From positions 1 through 32,993 of the forward strand of contig JAOPYO010000131.1 in NCBI GenBank assembly GCA_025964575.1: 32,993 bases of DNA, written 5' to 3'. Positions 1-8,088 of the stretch are shown in pieces. The notes beneath the pieces were generated by a model. It saw only the letters and a list, made by a program, of their open reading frames with translations. It did no database searches and was not told the DNA's origin. How positions within the stretch are numbered: position 1 is the first letter of the stretch; every line of letters starts with the position of its first letter. The DNA comes from Actinomycetes bacterium (lineage in GTDB: Bacteria; Actinomycetota; Actinomycetes; Streptosporangiales; Streptosporangiaceae). The position numbers and the translations under genes were made by a program.

Positions 1-19
1 TCAATGTGTTCGACTTGGA

Positions 20-53
20 GGGGCCGGTGCATCATTTCAGATGCACCGGCCCC
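20..53. terminator. Strong hairpin terminator at window start
   Basis: A perfect 14-bp inverted repeat (20-33 with 40-53) has a 6-base loop and is very GC-rich. Only a short T run follows (59-61), so termination would be of the hairpin-dominated actinobacterial kind. It probably ends a gene left of the window. Confidence 0.75.
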
Positions 54-256
54 CCTGATTTATATCGGTTGTTGGTTGGAAACGAGCCGATAAGTCCAGT
101 TTAAGAGTTCGCAATTTTATCGTTAGCTTACCTCCTGATCGCGCTGCCAAGAAAGCGCTGGGGGATGCTGGAAACCATGGCGCACTTCCGGGACGACAGA
201 GCGCCGGTTCGTGAAGGCCTCCGTGCCATCCCGACAACAAGGAGATCGATTTGCTC

Positions 257-1201
257 ATGAAGACATGCGTGGCCGCAGGCCTGGTCACCGCAGTCGCCGG
301 AGCCCTGCTCCTGGGCTCGGGCACATCCGCATACGCCGACGGCGGGGGTGGCCACCACTGGGGTGGCCACCACCACTGGGGTGGCTGGGGCGAGCACAGC
401 CACCATCACAACTGGAACCACAACAAGAACCACAACAAGAACCACAACAGGAACCACATCACCATCCGGATCCACAACAGCAACGAGAACAAGGAAAAGC
501 ACCGCAAGGCGGAGGAGTGCAGCTGCAAGGAAAAGGACAAGACCTACTCTCATAGCGACGCGCCTGTCTCGCCACTTGACGTGTCGCCTGCCGCCGCGCC
601 TGCCGCCATCGGGCCTGCTGCCGCTAAGCCTGCTGTCGGCGCCTCGCCTGCTGCTGTCGGGCCTGCCGCTGTGCCTGCTGCTGTCGGCGCCTCGCCTGCT
701 GCTGTTGGGCCCGCCGCTGTGCCTGCTGCGGCTGTCGGGCCTGCTCTCGCTAAGCCTGCTGCTGTCGGCGCCTCGCCTGCTGCTGTTGGGCCTGCTGCCG
801 CTAAGCCTGGTGCTGTCGGCGCCGCGCCTGCTGCTGTTGGGCCCGCCGCCGCGCCTGCTGTGGCTGTCGCGCCTGCTGTCGCTAAGCCTGCCGCCGCCGG
901 ACCTGCTGTCACTGCTGTCGAGCCTGCCGCTGCGCCTCTCGTCCTGGCGCGTTCTCTTGGGGACGCCGAGCTTGCTGGCGGGCCGTATCTCGCTGGGGAG
1001 CCCGGGCTTGCTGCGGGGCCGTCTCTGGTCGGTGGGATCAATGCGCCTGTCACGCTGGCGCATTCCGTGGGGAACACCGGGGTTACCGGCGGGCCGTCCC
1101 TCGCTGAGGAGCCCGGGTTTGCTGCCGGGCCGTCTTGCGTCGGGGACTCCGCGCCTGTTGTCGGGTGGCCCCTCATCCTCGCGGCTGTCACCCTGCACTG
1201 A
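257..1201 (+). CDS. Secreted His/Asn-rich, Ala/Pro-repeat protein
   Basis: No family is recognised. The N-terminus is a classical signal peptide: MK, a hydrophobic stretch, then a TSAYA-like cleavage site around residue 28. The mature protein begins with a Gly/His/Trp segment and a His-Asn-Lys repeat holding well over a dozen histidines, which suggests metal chelation. A Cys-Ser-Cys and a charged stretch follow. Next come about 110 residues of imperfect Ala/Pro/Val/Gly repeats (AVGASPAAVGPAA-like), then two imperfect copies of a roughly 37-residue unit containing GGPxLAxEPGxAAGPS. AAGGAG at 239-244 lies 6 nt before a TTG at 251 and 12 nt before the ATG at 257; both give the same signal peptide. 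Codons in the repeat zone often end in T (GCT, CCT), unlike neighbouring genes. No sortase motif is visible. The long open frames on the opposite strand lack such start signals. Confidence 0.68.
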   Translation: MKTCVAAGLVTAVAGALLLGSGTSAYADGGGGHHWGGHHHWGGWGEHSHHHNWNHNKNHNKNHNRNHITIRIHNSNENKEKHRKAEECSCKEKDKTYSHSDAPVSPLDVSPAAAPAAIGPAAAKPAVGASPAAVGPAAVPAAVGASPAAVGPAAVPAAAVGPALAKPAAVGASPAAVGPAAAKPGAVGAAPAAVGPAAAPAVAVAPAVAKPAAAGPAVTAVEPAAAPLVLARSLGDAELAGGPYLAGEPGLAAGPSLVGGINAPVTLAHSVGNTGVTGGPSLAEEPGFAAGPSCVGDSAPVVGWPLILAAVTLH

Positions 1202-1312
1202 GGATCTCGACAGGCGGCCACGTCGCTGTTGTACAGCTGAGTCAGTGACTCTGTTCGGGGGAATGGCCGCAAGGTCACCACGGATGCTGAGTGGCTGAGC
1301 CGCCCACATGTT

Positions 1313-1346
1313 GCGGGGCGCCGGAGTATCAACTCTGGCGCCCCGC
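1313..1346 (+). terminator. Hairpin terminator downstream of the repeat-protein gene
   Basis: A 14-bp stem (1313-1326 with 1333-1346) contains one G-U pair and has a 6-base loop. It is GC-rich and lies about 110 bp after the stop of the secreted repeat protein. No T tract follows. Confidence 0.6.
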
Positions 1347-1373
1347 GCTCATACGTCCAGTGCCGAAGGTTGC

Positions 1374-1397
1374 GACCCCTGCCGTGCGGCAGGGGTC
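1374..1397. terminator. Hairpin, probable bidirectional terminator
   Basis: A perfect 10-bp stem (1374-1383 with 1388-1397) has a 4-base loop, followed on the plus strand by TTC. Confidence 0.55.
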
Positions 1398-1416
1398 TTC
1401 GCCTGTCCCGGACAAG

Positions 1417-1445
1417 AAAAGTCCCGCCCGGTGGTGCCGGACGGG
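1417..1445 (-). terminator. Rho-independent terminator for citrate synthase
   Basis: Read on the minus strand, a 9-bp GC stem with one G-U pair (arms 1437-1445 and 1423-1431) and a 5-base loop is followed by GAC and then a TTTTC run (1416-1420). This is the only hairpin of the cluster with a clear T tract, and it points the way expected for the citrate synthase gene. Confidence 0.65.
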
Positions 1446-1493
1446 GCTGCTCAAGGATCTTGCGGATCCGGGACTCGTCACGAGACAACGGAA

Positions 1494-1524
1494 GCGAGCC
1501 CCCGCGGAGACCGCGGAGGCTCGC
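1494..1524 (-). terminator. Long GC hairpin next to the citrate synthase stop
   Basis: Arms 1494-1507 and 1511-1524 pair over 13 of 14 positions around a 3-base loop. It starts about 15 bp beyond the citrate synthase stop codon. It may act as a 3' stabilising structure or the first of two tandem terminators. Confidence 0.5.
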
Positions 1525-1538
1525 CGGTGCTGCTGGGC

Positions 1539-2639
1539 CTACGTGAGGATGACGTCGGCGCCGGCGACGTCGGTGATCGGGCGGGTACCCGGGCCGATGT
1601 AGCGGGCGCTCGGACGGACGAGCCGGCCGGTGCGCTTCTGCTCGAGGATGTGGGCGGCCCACCCGGCCGTGCGGCCACAGGTGAACATGGCCGGCATCAT
1701 CGCAGTCGGGACCTCGGCGAAGTCCAGAATGACGGCGGCCCAGAACTCGACGTTGGTCTCGATCGGGCGGTCCGGACGGCGCTCGCGCAGCTCGGCCAGC
1801 GCGGCGTCCTCCAGGGCCTTGGCAGCCTCGTAGCGAGTGGCGCCCAGCTCCCTGGCGGTGCGACGGAGCACCCGGGCGCGGGGGTCCTCGGCACGGTAGA
1901 CGCGGTGGCCGAAGCCCATCAGCCGATCGCCGCCGTCGAGGATGTCGGTCACGACCTTGCGTGCGTCACCGAGTTGCTCGACGCGCTCGATCATCGGCAG
2001 CACCCGGGCGGGCGCGCCGCCGTGCAGTGGGCCGGACATCGCGCCGATGGCGCCGGAGATCGAAGCGGCGACGTCGGCGCCGGTGGAGGCGATCACCCGG
2101 GCGGTGAAGGTGGAGGCGTTCAGCCCGTGCTCGGCGGCAGAGACCCAGTAGGCGTCGATGGCCTTGACGTGCTGGGGGTCGGGCTCGCCACGCCATCGGA
2201 CCATGAACCGCTCGGTGATGGAGTGGCTGTCGTTGATGCGGGTCTGCGGGACCGCCGGTTGGTTGAGGCCACGGGCGCTCTGCGCCACGAAAGACAGCGC
2301 CTGCACGGAGGTGAGGGCCAGCTGGGCGCGTGCCTCTTCGTCGGTGATGTCGAGGAGGGGGCGCATGCCGTACACGGTGGCGAGCGTGGGCAGGGCGGCC
2401 TGCACGTCGACGCGGACGTCACCGGAGCGGATCGGGAGGAGGTGCGGCTCGGCGGGGGCCAGACCGGGGGTGAAGTTGTCGTCGACCAGGAGGCCCCACA
2501 CGTCACCGAAGGAGACGCGGCCGACGAGGTCCTCGATGTCCACGCCGCGGTAACGGAGGGCGCCGCCCTCTTTGTCGGGCTCCGCGATCTCGGTCTCGAA
2601 GGCTACGACTCCCTCAAGGCCGGGTTTGAAGTCGGACAT
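1539..2639 (-). CDS. citA: Citrate synthase (citrate synthase 2 / CitA type)
   Basis: It condenses acetyl-CoA and oxaloacetate to citrate in the cytoplasm. At 366 residues it has the usual length of the short bacterial form. Visible signatures are AEHGLNAST around His171, GPLHGGAP around His206, GFGHRVYR around His245, and a C-terminal EQKRTGRLVRPSARYIGP segment. The position normally occupied by the catalytic aspartate (NVDFY in most family members) reads NVEFW here, with Glu298. From memory this variant also occurs in other actinomycete citrate synthase 2 proteins, so the gene is probably active. The ATG at 2639 has a purine-rich AGGA about 5 nt upstream. It is divergent from pdxH, an arrangement I recall from Streptomyces. 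Confidence 0.93.
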   Translation of the reverse strand: MSDFKPGLEGVVAFETEIAEPDKEGGALRYRGVDIEDLVGRVSFGDVWGLLVDDNFTPGLAPAEPHLLPIRSGDVRVDVQAALPTLATVYGMRPLLDITDEEARAQLALTSVQALSFVAQSARGLNQPAVPQTRINDSHSITERFMVRWRGEPDPQHVKAIDAYWVSAAEHGLNASTFTARVIASTGADVAASISGAIGAMSGPLHGGAPARVLPMIERVEQLGDARKVVTDILDGGDRLMGFGHRVYRAEDPRARVLRRTARELGATRYEAAKALEDAALAELRERRPDRPIETNVEFWAAVILDFAEVPTAMMPAMFTCGRTAGWAAHILEQKRTGRLVRPSARYIGPGTRPITDVAGADVILT

Positions 2640-2766
2640 GTCGTCCTGCCTTTCGTCCCCATGAGTTGATAAGGCGGTGTTGAGCTATTGAACCCTGTTC
2701 CTGTTACTGGTCAGTACCCAGGCCCCCCGCGAGTCGGGTAATGCCCAGGTGGGAAGCTGTCTGCCT

Positions 2767-3435
2767 GTGGAAGATCAGACGCCCGAACTGGCTAGTCTTC
2801 GCAAATCCTACGAAAGCGGCGGACTGGACGAATCGGCGGTATCCCCCCAACCGCACACCCAGTTCACCTCCTGGTTCGCGGATGCGGTGGCGGCGGGCCT
2901 GCCGGAGCCCAACGCGATGGTGCTGGCGACGGCCTCCGACGAGGGGGTGCCCAGCGCCAGGACAGTGCTGCTCAAAGGACATGGCCCGGACGGTTTCCGC
3001 TTCTTCACCAACCATCTCTCCCGTAAGGGGCGGGATCTGTTGGTGAACCCGCGGGCCTGCCTGGTGTTCCCCTGGCATCCGATCCACCGGCAGGTGATCG
3101 TGACCGGCGTCGTGGAGCGACTGTCCGAGGCCGAGTCCGCGGTCTACTTCCGCTCCAGGCCGTACGGCTCGCAGCTCGGAGCCTGGGCCAGCAAGCAGTC
3201 CTCGGTGATCGGCTCCAGGGCCGAGCTTGAGGATCGTTATGCGGAGCTCGAAGCGCGTTGGCCGGACCCGGCCACTTCGGAGGGGGAGGGGATCCCGCTG
3301 CCGGACTTCTGGGGCGGCTACCGGGTGGTGCCCTCGGAGGTCGAGTTCTGGCAGGGCCGTGCGAACCGCCTGCACGACCGCCTTCGATACCGGCGTACGG
3401 ATCAAGGATGGGCGTTGGAGAGACTTTCCCCGTGA
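2767..3435 (+). CDS. pdxH: Pyridoxamine 5'-phosphate oxidase
   Basis: This FMN enzyme oxidises pyridoxine or pyridoxamine 5'-phosphate to pyridoxal 5'-phosphate, the last step of vitamin B6 synthesis and salvage. The core shows PSARTVLLKG and FFTNHLSRKG (FMN and substrate contacts) and SRPYGSQLGAWASKQS. The C-terminal signature VEFWQGRANRLHDR fits the family pattern exactly. I chose the GTG at 2767 (222 residues) because GGGAAG lies about 10 nt upstream and the product then starts as family members do; a GTG at 2749 in the same frame would add six residues. The 3' end overlaps the next gene by 3 bp, so the two are translationally coupled. Confidence 0.92.
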   Translation: MEDQTPELASLRKSYESGGLDESAVSPQPHTQFTSWFADAVAAGLPEPNAMVLATASDEGVPSARTVLLKGHGPDGFRFFTNHLSRKGRDLLVNPRACLVFPWHPIHRQVIVTGVVERLSEAESAVYFRSRPYGSQLGAWASKQSSVIGSRAELEDRYAELEARWPDPATSEGEGIPLPDFWGGYRVVPSEVEFWQGRANRLHDRLRYRRTDQGWALERLSP

Positions 3436-4802
3436 GTATCAATCTCAACAAAACCTCCCAAGAACCCGAAGATCTTGGCGCTGTCGGGGCTGCAGCCCCT
3501 GCCGGGGTCCCGACGGCGTCGAGGCGGGCGCGATGGCGGGGGGTGGTGCTCGATGTCGCTCCACTCCGGAACGGGCCGTACCGGAGGCTGTGGCTGGGCC
3601 AGGGGGTCTCCTTCGTCGGGTTCCAGGTCACCTCGGTCGCGGTGCCCGTCCAGGTCTACGACCTCACCCACTCGTCGTTCTGGGTCGGCACTCTCGGCCT
3701 GGTCAATCTGCTGCCGTTGATCGTCTTCGGGCTGTGGGGCGGCGCGGTCGCCGACCACATGGACCGTCGCCTGTTGCTTCTGATGGCCTCCTGCGTGACC
3801 TGGCTGGCGACGTTGCTGCTCCTGCTGCAGGCGCTGCTGGGGATGAACAACCTGTGGGTGATCATGGCCATCGTGGTGGTGCAGGCCACCGGTTTCGCGG
3901 TCTCGTCGCCGACCCGGGGTGCGATCATCCCGCGGCTTCTGGACAAGGAACTCGTGCCTGCCGCCAACACGCTGCACTTCACCGTCGCCCAAGTGGGGAC
4001 ACTCATCGGGCCGTTGTTCGCCGGGGTGATCCTGGCGCGCTGGTCCTTCGCGGTGGCGTACGGACTGGACGCGGTGCTGTTCACCGTCGGGCTCTACGCC
4101 GCGATGCGGCTTCCCGCCATCCCTCCCCTCGGCGACCAGCAGGCGGGGGCGGCGGGGCGTGGCCAAAGGGGTGGAACAGGCGCACCCGGACTGCGCTCGG
4201 TGCTCGAGGGCCTGCGGTATCTCTGGACCCAGCCGGTGCTGTTGATGTCGTTCGTCGTCGACATCATCGCGATGGGGGTGGCCATGCCGCGCGCGCTCTT
4301 TCCCGAGCTGGCTGAAACCCGGTTCGGTGGCCAGGGCGCGGTCGGCTGGCTGTTCGCCTCGATCGCGATCGGCGCGGTCGCCGGGGGGCTGCTCTCCGGC
4401 TGGATCGGCCGGGTGCACAAGCAGGGGATCGCACTGGTCGTCTCGATCGTGGTCTGGGGGCTCGCGGTGGCCGCCGCCGGGCTGGCACACGCGCTCTGGC
4501 TCGCGGTGGCGCTATTGGCGGTCGGCGGCGCGGCCGACCTGGTGTCGGCCGTGTTCCGGCAGTCGATGCTGCAGACCTACGCTCCGGACGAGATGCGCGG
4601 CCGGTTGCAGGGGGTCTTCATCGTGGTCGTGGCGGGAGGGCCGCGGCTGGGCGACATGCGGGCCGGGGCCACCGCGGCCGTGGCCGGGGCCACCGCCTCC
4701 TGGGTGGGCGGCGGTCTGGCCTGTGCGGTCCTGGTCGTCCTGGTCAGCCTGCTCGTCCCCGCACTGCTGCGCTACGACACCCGTACGACCCGTACGGAAT
4801 AA
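3432..4802 (+). CDS. MFS exporter, EntS/MefA-like
   Basis: This is a membrane exporter of about 456 residues with roughly 12 transmembrane segments. The N-terminal YRRLWLGQGVSFVGFQVTSV stretch and the first-loop motif ADHMDRRLLL are typical of the EntS (enterobactin exporter) and macrolide-efflux branch. The GTG start at 3432 overlaps the pdxH stop (GTGA) and has GGAG at 3417-3420. The frame is open further upstream, but that part lies inside pdxH and is not hydrophobic. An iron regulator lies 105 bp downstream, compatible with a role in siderophore or metal-chelate export, but the substrate cannot be read from the sequence. The last 20 residues are charged and follow a final hydrophobic helix. 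Confidence 0.85.
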   Translation: MSINLNKTSQEPEDLGAVGAAAPAGVPTASRRARWRGVVLDVAPLRNGPYRRLWLGQGVSFVGFQVTSVAVPVQVYDLTHSSFWVGTLGLVNLLPLIVFGLWGGAVADHMDRRLLLLMASCVTWLATLLLLLQALLGMNNLWVIMAIVVVQATGFAVSSPTRGAIIPRLLDKELVPAANTLHFTVAQVGTLIGPLFAGVILARWSFAVAYGLDAVLFTVGLYAAMRLPAIPPLGDQQAGAAGRGQRGGTGAPGLRSVLEGLRYLWTQPVLLMSFVVDIIAMGVAMPRALFPELAETRFGGQGAVGWLFASIAIGAVAGGLLSGWIGRVHKQGIALVVSIVVWGLAVAAAGLAHALWLAVALLAVGGAADLVSAVFRQSMLQTYAPDEMRGRLQGVFIVVVAGGPRLGDMRAGATAAVAGATASWVGGGLACAVLVVLVSLLVPALLRYDTRTTRTE

Positions 4803-4907
4803 CAACCGTCCGTCGAGCGCTCCACCACTGCTCGCCGCCGTGCCGGAGGCGCGGCAATGGGGACGTTGAGCAAGTAGCATCAAAGGTGACAGCTGGAGGG
4901 GACCCCT

Positions 4908-5612
4908 TTGACCGCACACGGCCTGATCGACACGACGGAGATGTACCTCCGTACGATCTTCGAGCTTGAGGAGGAGGGCATCGTCCCGCTCCGCGCGCGC
5001 ATCGCCGAGCGGCTATCCCAGAGCGGGCCCACGGTCAGCCAGACGGTGGCCCGGATGGAGCGCGATGCGCTGCTTCGGGTCGAGGGCGACCGTCACCTGG
5101 AGCTGACCGACTCCGGCCGCGATCTCGCGACCAGGGTCATGCGTAAACACCGCCTCGCCGAATGCCTGCTCGTCAACGTGATCGGGCTGCCCTGGGAGGA
5201 CGTCCACATCGAGGCCTGCCGGTGGGAGCACGTGATGTCGGAGGAGGTCGAGCGGCGTCTGGTCGCCTTGCTCGACAACCCGCAGTCCTGCCCCCACGGC
5301 AACCCGATTCCGGGGCTGGACGAGCTCGGCGGTCACTCGGATGAGGACGATTCGGGGGAGTCCCTGACCCCCATGACCACCCTCGCTTCGGTGGCCGGCA
5401 CGCATGTCATTGTTCGACGGATCAGTGAACAGTTGCAAAGCGACAGTGATCTGATGCTTAAACTCAAGCAAGTTGGGATACAACCGGGACGCAAGGTGAC
5501 CCTTGCGGCCAGCGACGATGGCGTGCGAGTGACATGTGACGACGAGGCCGATAGTCCAGCGACGGAGCTTCCCAGACGGCTTGCTGAGCACGTTTTCGTG
5601 GCGAAGCGCTGA
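4908..5612 (+). CDS. ideR: DtxR/IdeR-family iron-dependent transcriptional repressor
   Basis: This is a metal-activated repressor that controls iron uptake genes when Fe(II) is bound. At 234 residues it is close to IdeR and DtxR. It has an N-terminal winged helix (residues 5-65), a dimerisation and metal domain (70-140) and an SH3-like C-terminal domain (150-234). The known metal ligands are all present: Met12, Cys104, Glu107 and His108 (ancillary or primary site), and His81, Glu85, His100, Glu174 and Gln177 (second site). The TTG start at 4908 is fixed by GGAGGGG at 4895-4901 with a 6-nt gap. No convincing iron box was found in its upstream region. An MntR-type manganese role is less likely because Cys104 is kept and the SH3-like domain is present. 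Confidence 0.9.
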   Translation: MTAHGLIDTTEMYLRTIFELEEEGIVPLRARIAERLSQSGPTVSQTVARMERDALLRVEGDRHLELTDSGRDLATRVMRKHRLAECLLVNVIGLPWEDVHIEACRWEHVMSEEVERRLVALLDNPQSCPHGNPIPGLDELGGHSDEDDSGESLTPMTTLASVAGTHVIVRRISEQLQSDSDLMLKLKQVGIQPGRKVTLAASDDGVRVTCDDEADSPATELPRRLAEHVFVAKR

Positions 5613-5734
5613 CAAACCACCCGGAGTGCCCCCCGTAGTGCCTACGGTCTGTACCGAAGATCTCCTTACCGTGATGCAGTTCTCACGTATCCCGGAGGCC
5701 TGTTCGTCGTTCAATAAGCGACGGAGGTGAGTGG

Positions 5735-7969
5735 ATGAAGCCTTGGGACGAGTCATCCTTCGAAGCGCAGCTACCGCCTGAGACCGTCTTGAACCAGATG
5801 GAGATGGCGGTCATCGTCTGTGACCGCTTCAGCAACATCATCTCCCACAATCTTTTCGCCCAGAAGCTCTTCGGTTTCGTCGGCGAGGAGTACGTCGGCC
5901 AGTCCGTGCTGTCCCTCGGCATCGCCGAGGAGGACCACGAGCAGGCCACGGAACTGGCCAGGCACGTGCTCAAGGGCGGCGTCTGGGAGGGCACGTTCTG
6001 CAACGTGCGCTCCGACGGCAGCACCATCTACACCCGGGCCCAGGCTGTGCCGCTGCGCCACCCCTCCGGAGCCATCGACGGCATTGTGATCTTCGCCCGG
6101 GAGGCGCTGCGCAGCAACCAGCGCGACCAGGATCGTTACGGCTTGTTGGAGCGGATAGGCGGTCGGCTCGCGGCCTCGCTGGAGCTGCCACAGACGCTTC
6201 GCCAGGTCGCCGACACTCTGGTCCCGCAGTTCGCCGACCACTGCTTCATCGACCTGTTCAGCGGCGAGAAGCTGATCCGCAGGGTGTCCCGGCACGCTGC
6301 GAACTGGACACCGCCCCCAGGCACCTGGGCCGAGGTCGGCGAGCCGATCTTGTACCCGCCGGACCACTTCTGCTCTCGCGCGATGGGCCGCCGCGACGCC
6401 GTACTGATCGAGGATCTGGTCCAGCACCGGTTCTCGGCGCCCACGGAGTCCAGCCTGCGGCTCGGTGACGACATGGGCATCACCTCGGTGATCGCCGCGC
6501 CGCTGCTGGCCCGCGGGGAGCTGATGGGCGTCATGAGCCTGGCGCTGTCCAACCTCAGCAGGCGGCCCGACCCGCACTATGACGGTTTCGACCGCGACCT
6601 GGTGGGGGCCATCGCCAGCCGGGTCGCGCTCGCCATCGACAACGCCATGCTGTTCGAGGAGGAGCGCGAGACCGCGCTCGCCTTCCAGAAGAACCTACTG
6701 CCCGGTGATCGCCCACCCAGGCTGGACGGGTTGCAGATCGCCTGGCGGTACGAACCCGCCAAGCCGTTGGAGTCGCACGGCCACGGAATCCAGACCCAGG
6801 TCGGCGGCGACTGGTACGACGTGATCCCGCTGTCGGCCGGCCGGGTCGGCATCGTCATCGGCGATGTCGAGGGCCGGGGTGCCCGGGCGGCCGCGATCAT
6901 GGGCCAGCTGCGCGCCGCCATGCGCGCGTTCGCTCAGGACGACAAGCCGCCTGCCGAGATCCTGCGCAAGATGGACGAATGGGTCCGGACGATGACGCGC
7001 CCGGAGCGACCGCGCTTCAGCGACGAGACCATCCGGCCGCCGTTGGTGTCATGCACCTATTTCGTGTACGACGCCTGGTCCCGGGTGCTGTCGTTCGCCA
7101 ACGCCGGGCACGACCCGCCACTGCTGATCGTCGACGGTCAGGTGTCCGAGCTGGAGTACCACAGCAAGGGTGCTCTGCTCGGTGTGCGCGGGCACGGCGT
7201 GGGCGGCGAGATCCTCTTCAACGAGGAGTCCTGCGAGCTGAAGCCCGGTTCCACGCTTGTGCTCTACACCGACGGACTCATCGAGCGGCGGCCCAAGGAC
7301 GACGGCGAGTACTACACCAGCGACGAGTCCCGTCAGATGCTGTCCGAGGCCATCGCCGCGGCCGGTCGTCGCGATGTCGAGGCCATCGCGAACGCGGCGT
7401 ACGCGGCGGTGCCCGGGGACATCGACGACGACGCCGTGATCGTCGTGGTGCGCACGTCGGCGGACGAGTTGGCGGTCGAGGAGCGCACCTTTCCGGCCGA
7501 GCCGATCATGGTGTCCGAGGCGCGCCGGCTGGCAGCCGAGGCGTTCGCGGCCTGGGGCATGCTCGACGGACAGGCCGAACTGGCCTGCCTGCTGGTGTCC
7601 GAGGTCGTCACCAACGTCGTGTTGCACGCCACCAACGTCGCGCCCAAGCGCCCCGCGCTGGTGCTCGATGGTGGCCCGGCACTGCCGTTCGACGACGACG
7701 ACGACGAGGCCTGGGACGATCCCCTGGGCGCCGACCTGGAGCGGCGCGAGCCACGTACCAAGGAGTTCAAGCTCCGGTTGCGGCGTGGAGAGGAGTCGAT
7801 CTGGGTCGAGGTCTTCGACTCCGATCTGCGTCTGCCGCGAATCCGCAACGCCGGCGAGACCGACGAAGGTGGACGCGGGCTCTATCTCGTCGACCAGCTC
7901 GCCACCCGATGGGGATCACGTCCCACCAAGGACGGCAAGGCGGTCTGGTTCGAGCTGCCTCTCGCTTGA
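5735..7969 (+). CDS. PAS-GAF-SpoIIE phosphatase with C-terminal anti-sigma-type ATPase domain
   Basis: This is a soluble multidomain signalling protein (744 residues) that probably sets the phosphorylation state of an anti-sigma-factor antagonist. PAS is at about 15-125 and GAF at about 140-300. The PP2C/SpoIIE domain spans about 330-575, with the metal motifs GGDWYD (near 357), GDVEGRG, YTDGLIE (near 511) and DDDAV (near 564). A HATPase_c domain like RsbW/SpoIIAB covers about 585-744, with an N box SEVVTNVVLHA and the late motif GGRGLYLVDQLATRWG. Between these ATPase boxes sits an acidic insertion containing DDDDDE and about 30 more residues. The ATG at 5735 has GGAGG 7 nt upstream. A protein with both phosphatase and kinase-like domains can act in both directions. 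No sigma factor or antagonist gene is adjacent. Confidence 0.9.
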   Translation: MKPWDESSFEAQLPPETVLNQMEMAVIVCDRFSNIISHNLFAQKLFGFVGEEYVGQSVLSLGIAEEDHEQATELARHVLKGGVWEGTFCNVRSDGSTIYTRAQAVPLRHPSGAIDGIVIFAREALRSNQRDQDRYGLLERIGGRLAASLELPQTLRQVADTLVPQFADHCFIDLFSGEKLIRRVSRHAANWTPPPGTWAEVGEPILYPPDHFCSRAMGRRDAVLIEDLVQHRFSAPTESSLRLGDDMGITSVIAAPLLARGELMGVMSLALSNLSRRPDPHYDGFDRDLVGAIASRVALAIDNAMLFEEERETALAFQKNLLPGDRPPRLDGLQIAWRYEPAKPLESHGHGIQTQVGGDWYDVIPLSAGRVGIVIGDVEGRGARAAAIMGQLRAAMRAFAQDDKPPAEILRKMDEWVRTMTRPERPRFSDETIRPPLVSCTYFVYDAWSRVLSFANAGHDPPLLIVDGQVSELEYHSKGALLGVRGHGVGGEILFNEESCELKPGSTLVLYTDGLIERRPKDDGEYYTSDESRQMLSEAIAAAGRRDVEAIANAAYAAVPGDIDDDAVIVVVRTSADELAVEERTFPAEPIMVSEARRLAAEAFAAWGMLDGQAELACLLVSEVVTNVVLHATNVAPKRPALVLDGGPALPFDDDDDEAWDDPLGADLERREPRTKEFKLRLRRGEESIWVEVFDSDLRLPRIRNAGETDEGGRGLYLVDQLATRWGSRPTKDGKAVWFELPLA

Positions 7970-8088
7970 TTGCGTTCAGCTCGCTCACACGACCGGGCGG
8001 CCTTTGAACTCGGGACATTGGCTGAGGCTCGCGTCAGGCTGCGGCCGTGCCGCTTTCAGTGCGCGGGCCGGCCGCCGCGCTGGAGGAC

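Larger units (their letters stand above)
1202..1538. other. Gene-free convergent interval rich in hairpins
   Basis: This 337-bp interval lies between the ends of two convergent genes. I see no coding potential. It holds four separate hairpins (1313-1346, 1374-1397, 1423-1445, 1494-1524), listed individually, which together make a barrier to transcription in both directions. Confidence 0.6.

Noticed and set aside
120-136. A stretch resembling half of an IdeR iron box (TTAGCTTACCT)
   Set aside because: Only one half-site is similar and the palindrome is not completed, so it does not meet the 19-bp iron-box pattern.
594-900. Tandem repeats that could suggest a CRISPR array
   Set aside because: Units are short, contiguous and in frame, with no unique spacers; they code for Ala/Pro repeats.
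550-1662. Long open frame on the minus strand opposite the repeat protein
   Set aside because: It overlaps the end of citrate synthase, has no signal peptide or ribosome site, and its Ala/Gly/Pro content is just the complement of the repeats.
5633-5647. Small 6-bp hairpin (CCGTAG/CTACGG) before the SpoIIE gene
   Set aside because: Too short and without flanking support to call a terminator or operator.
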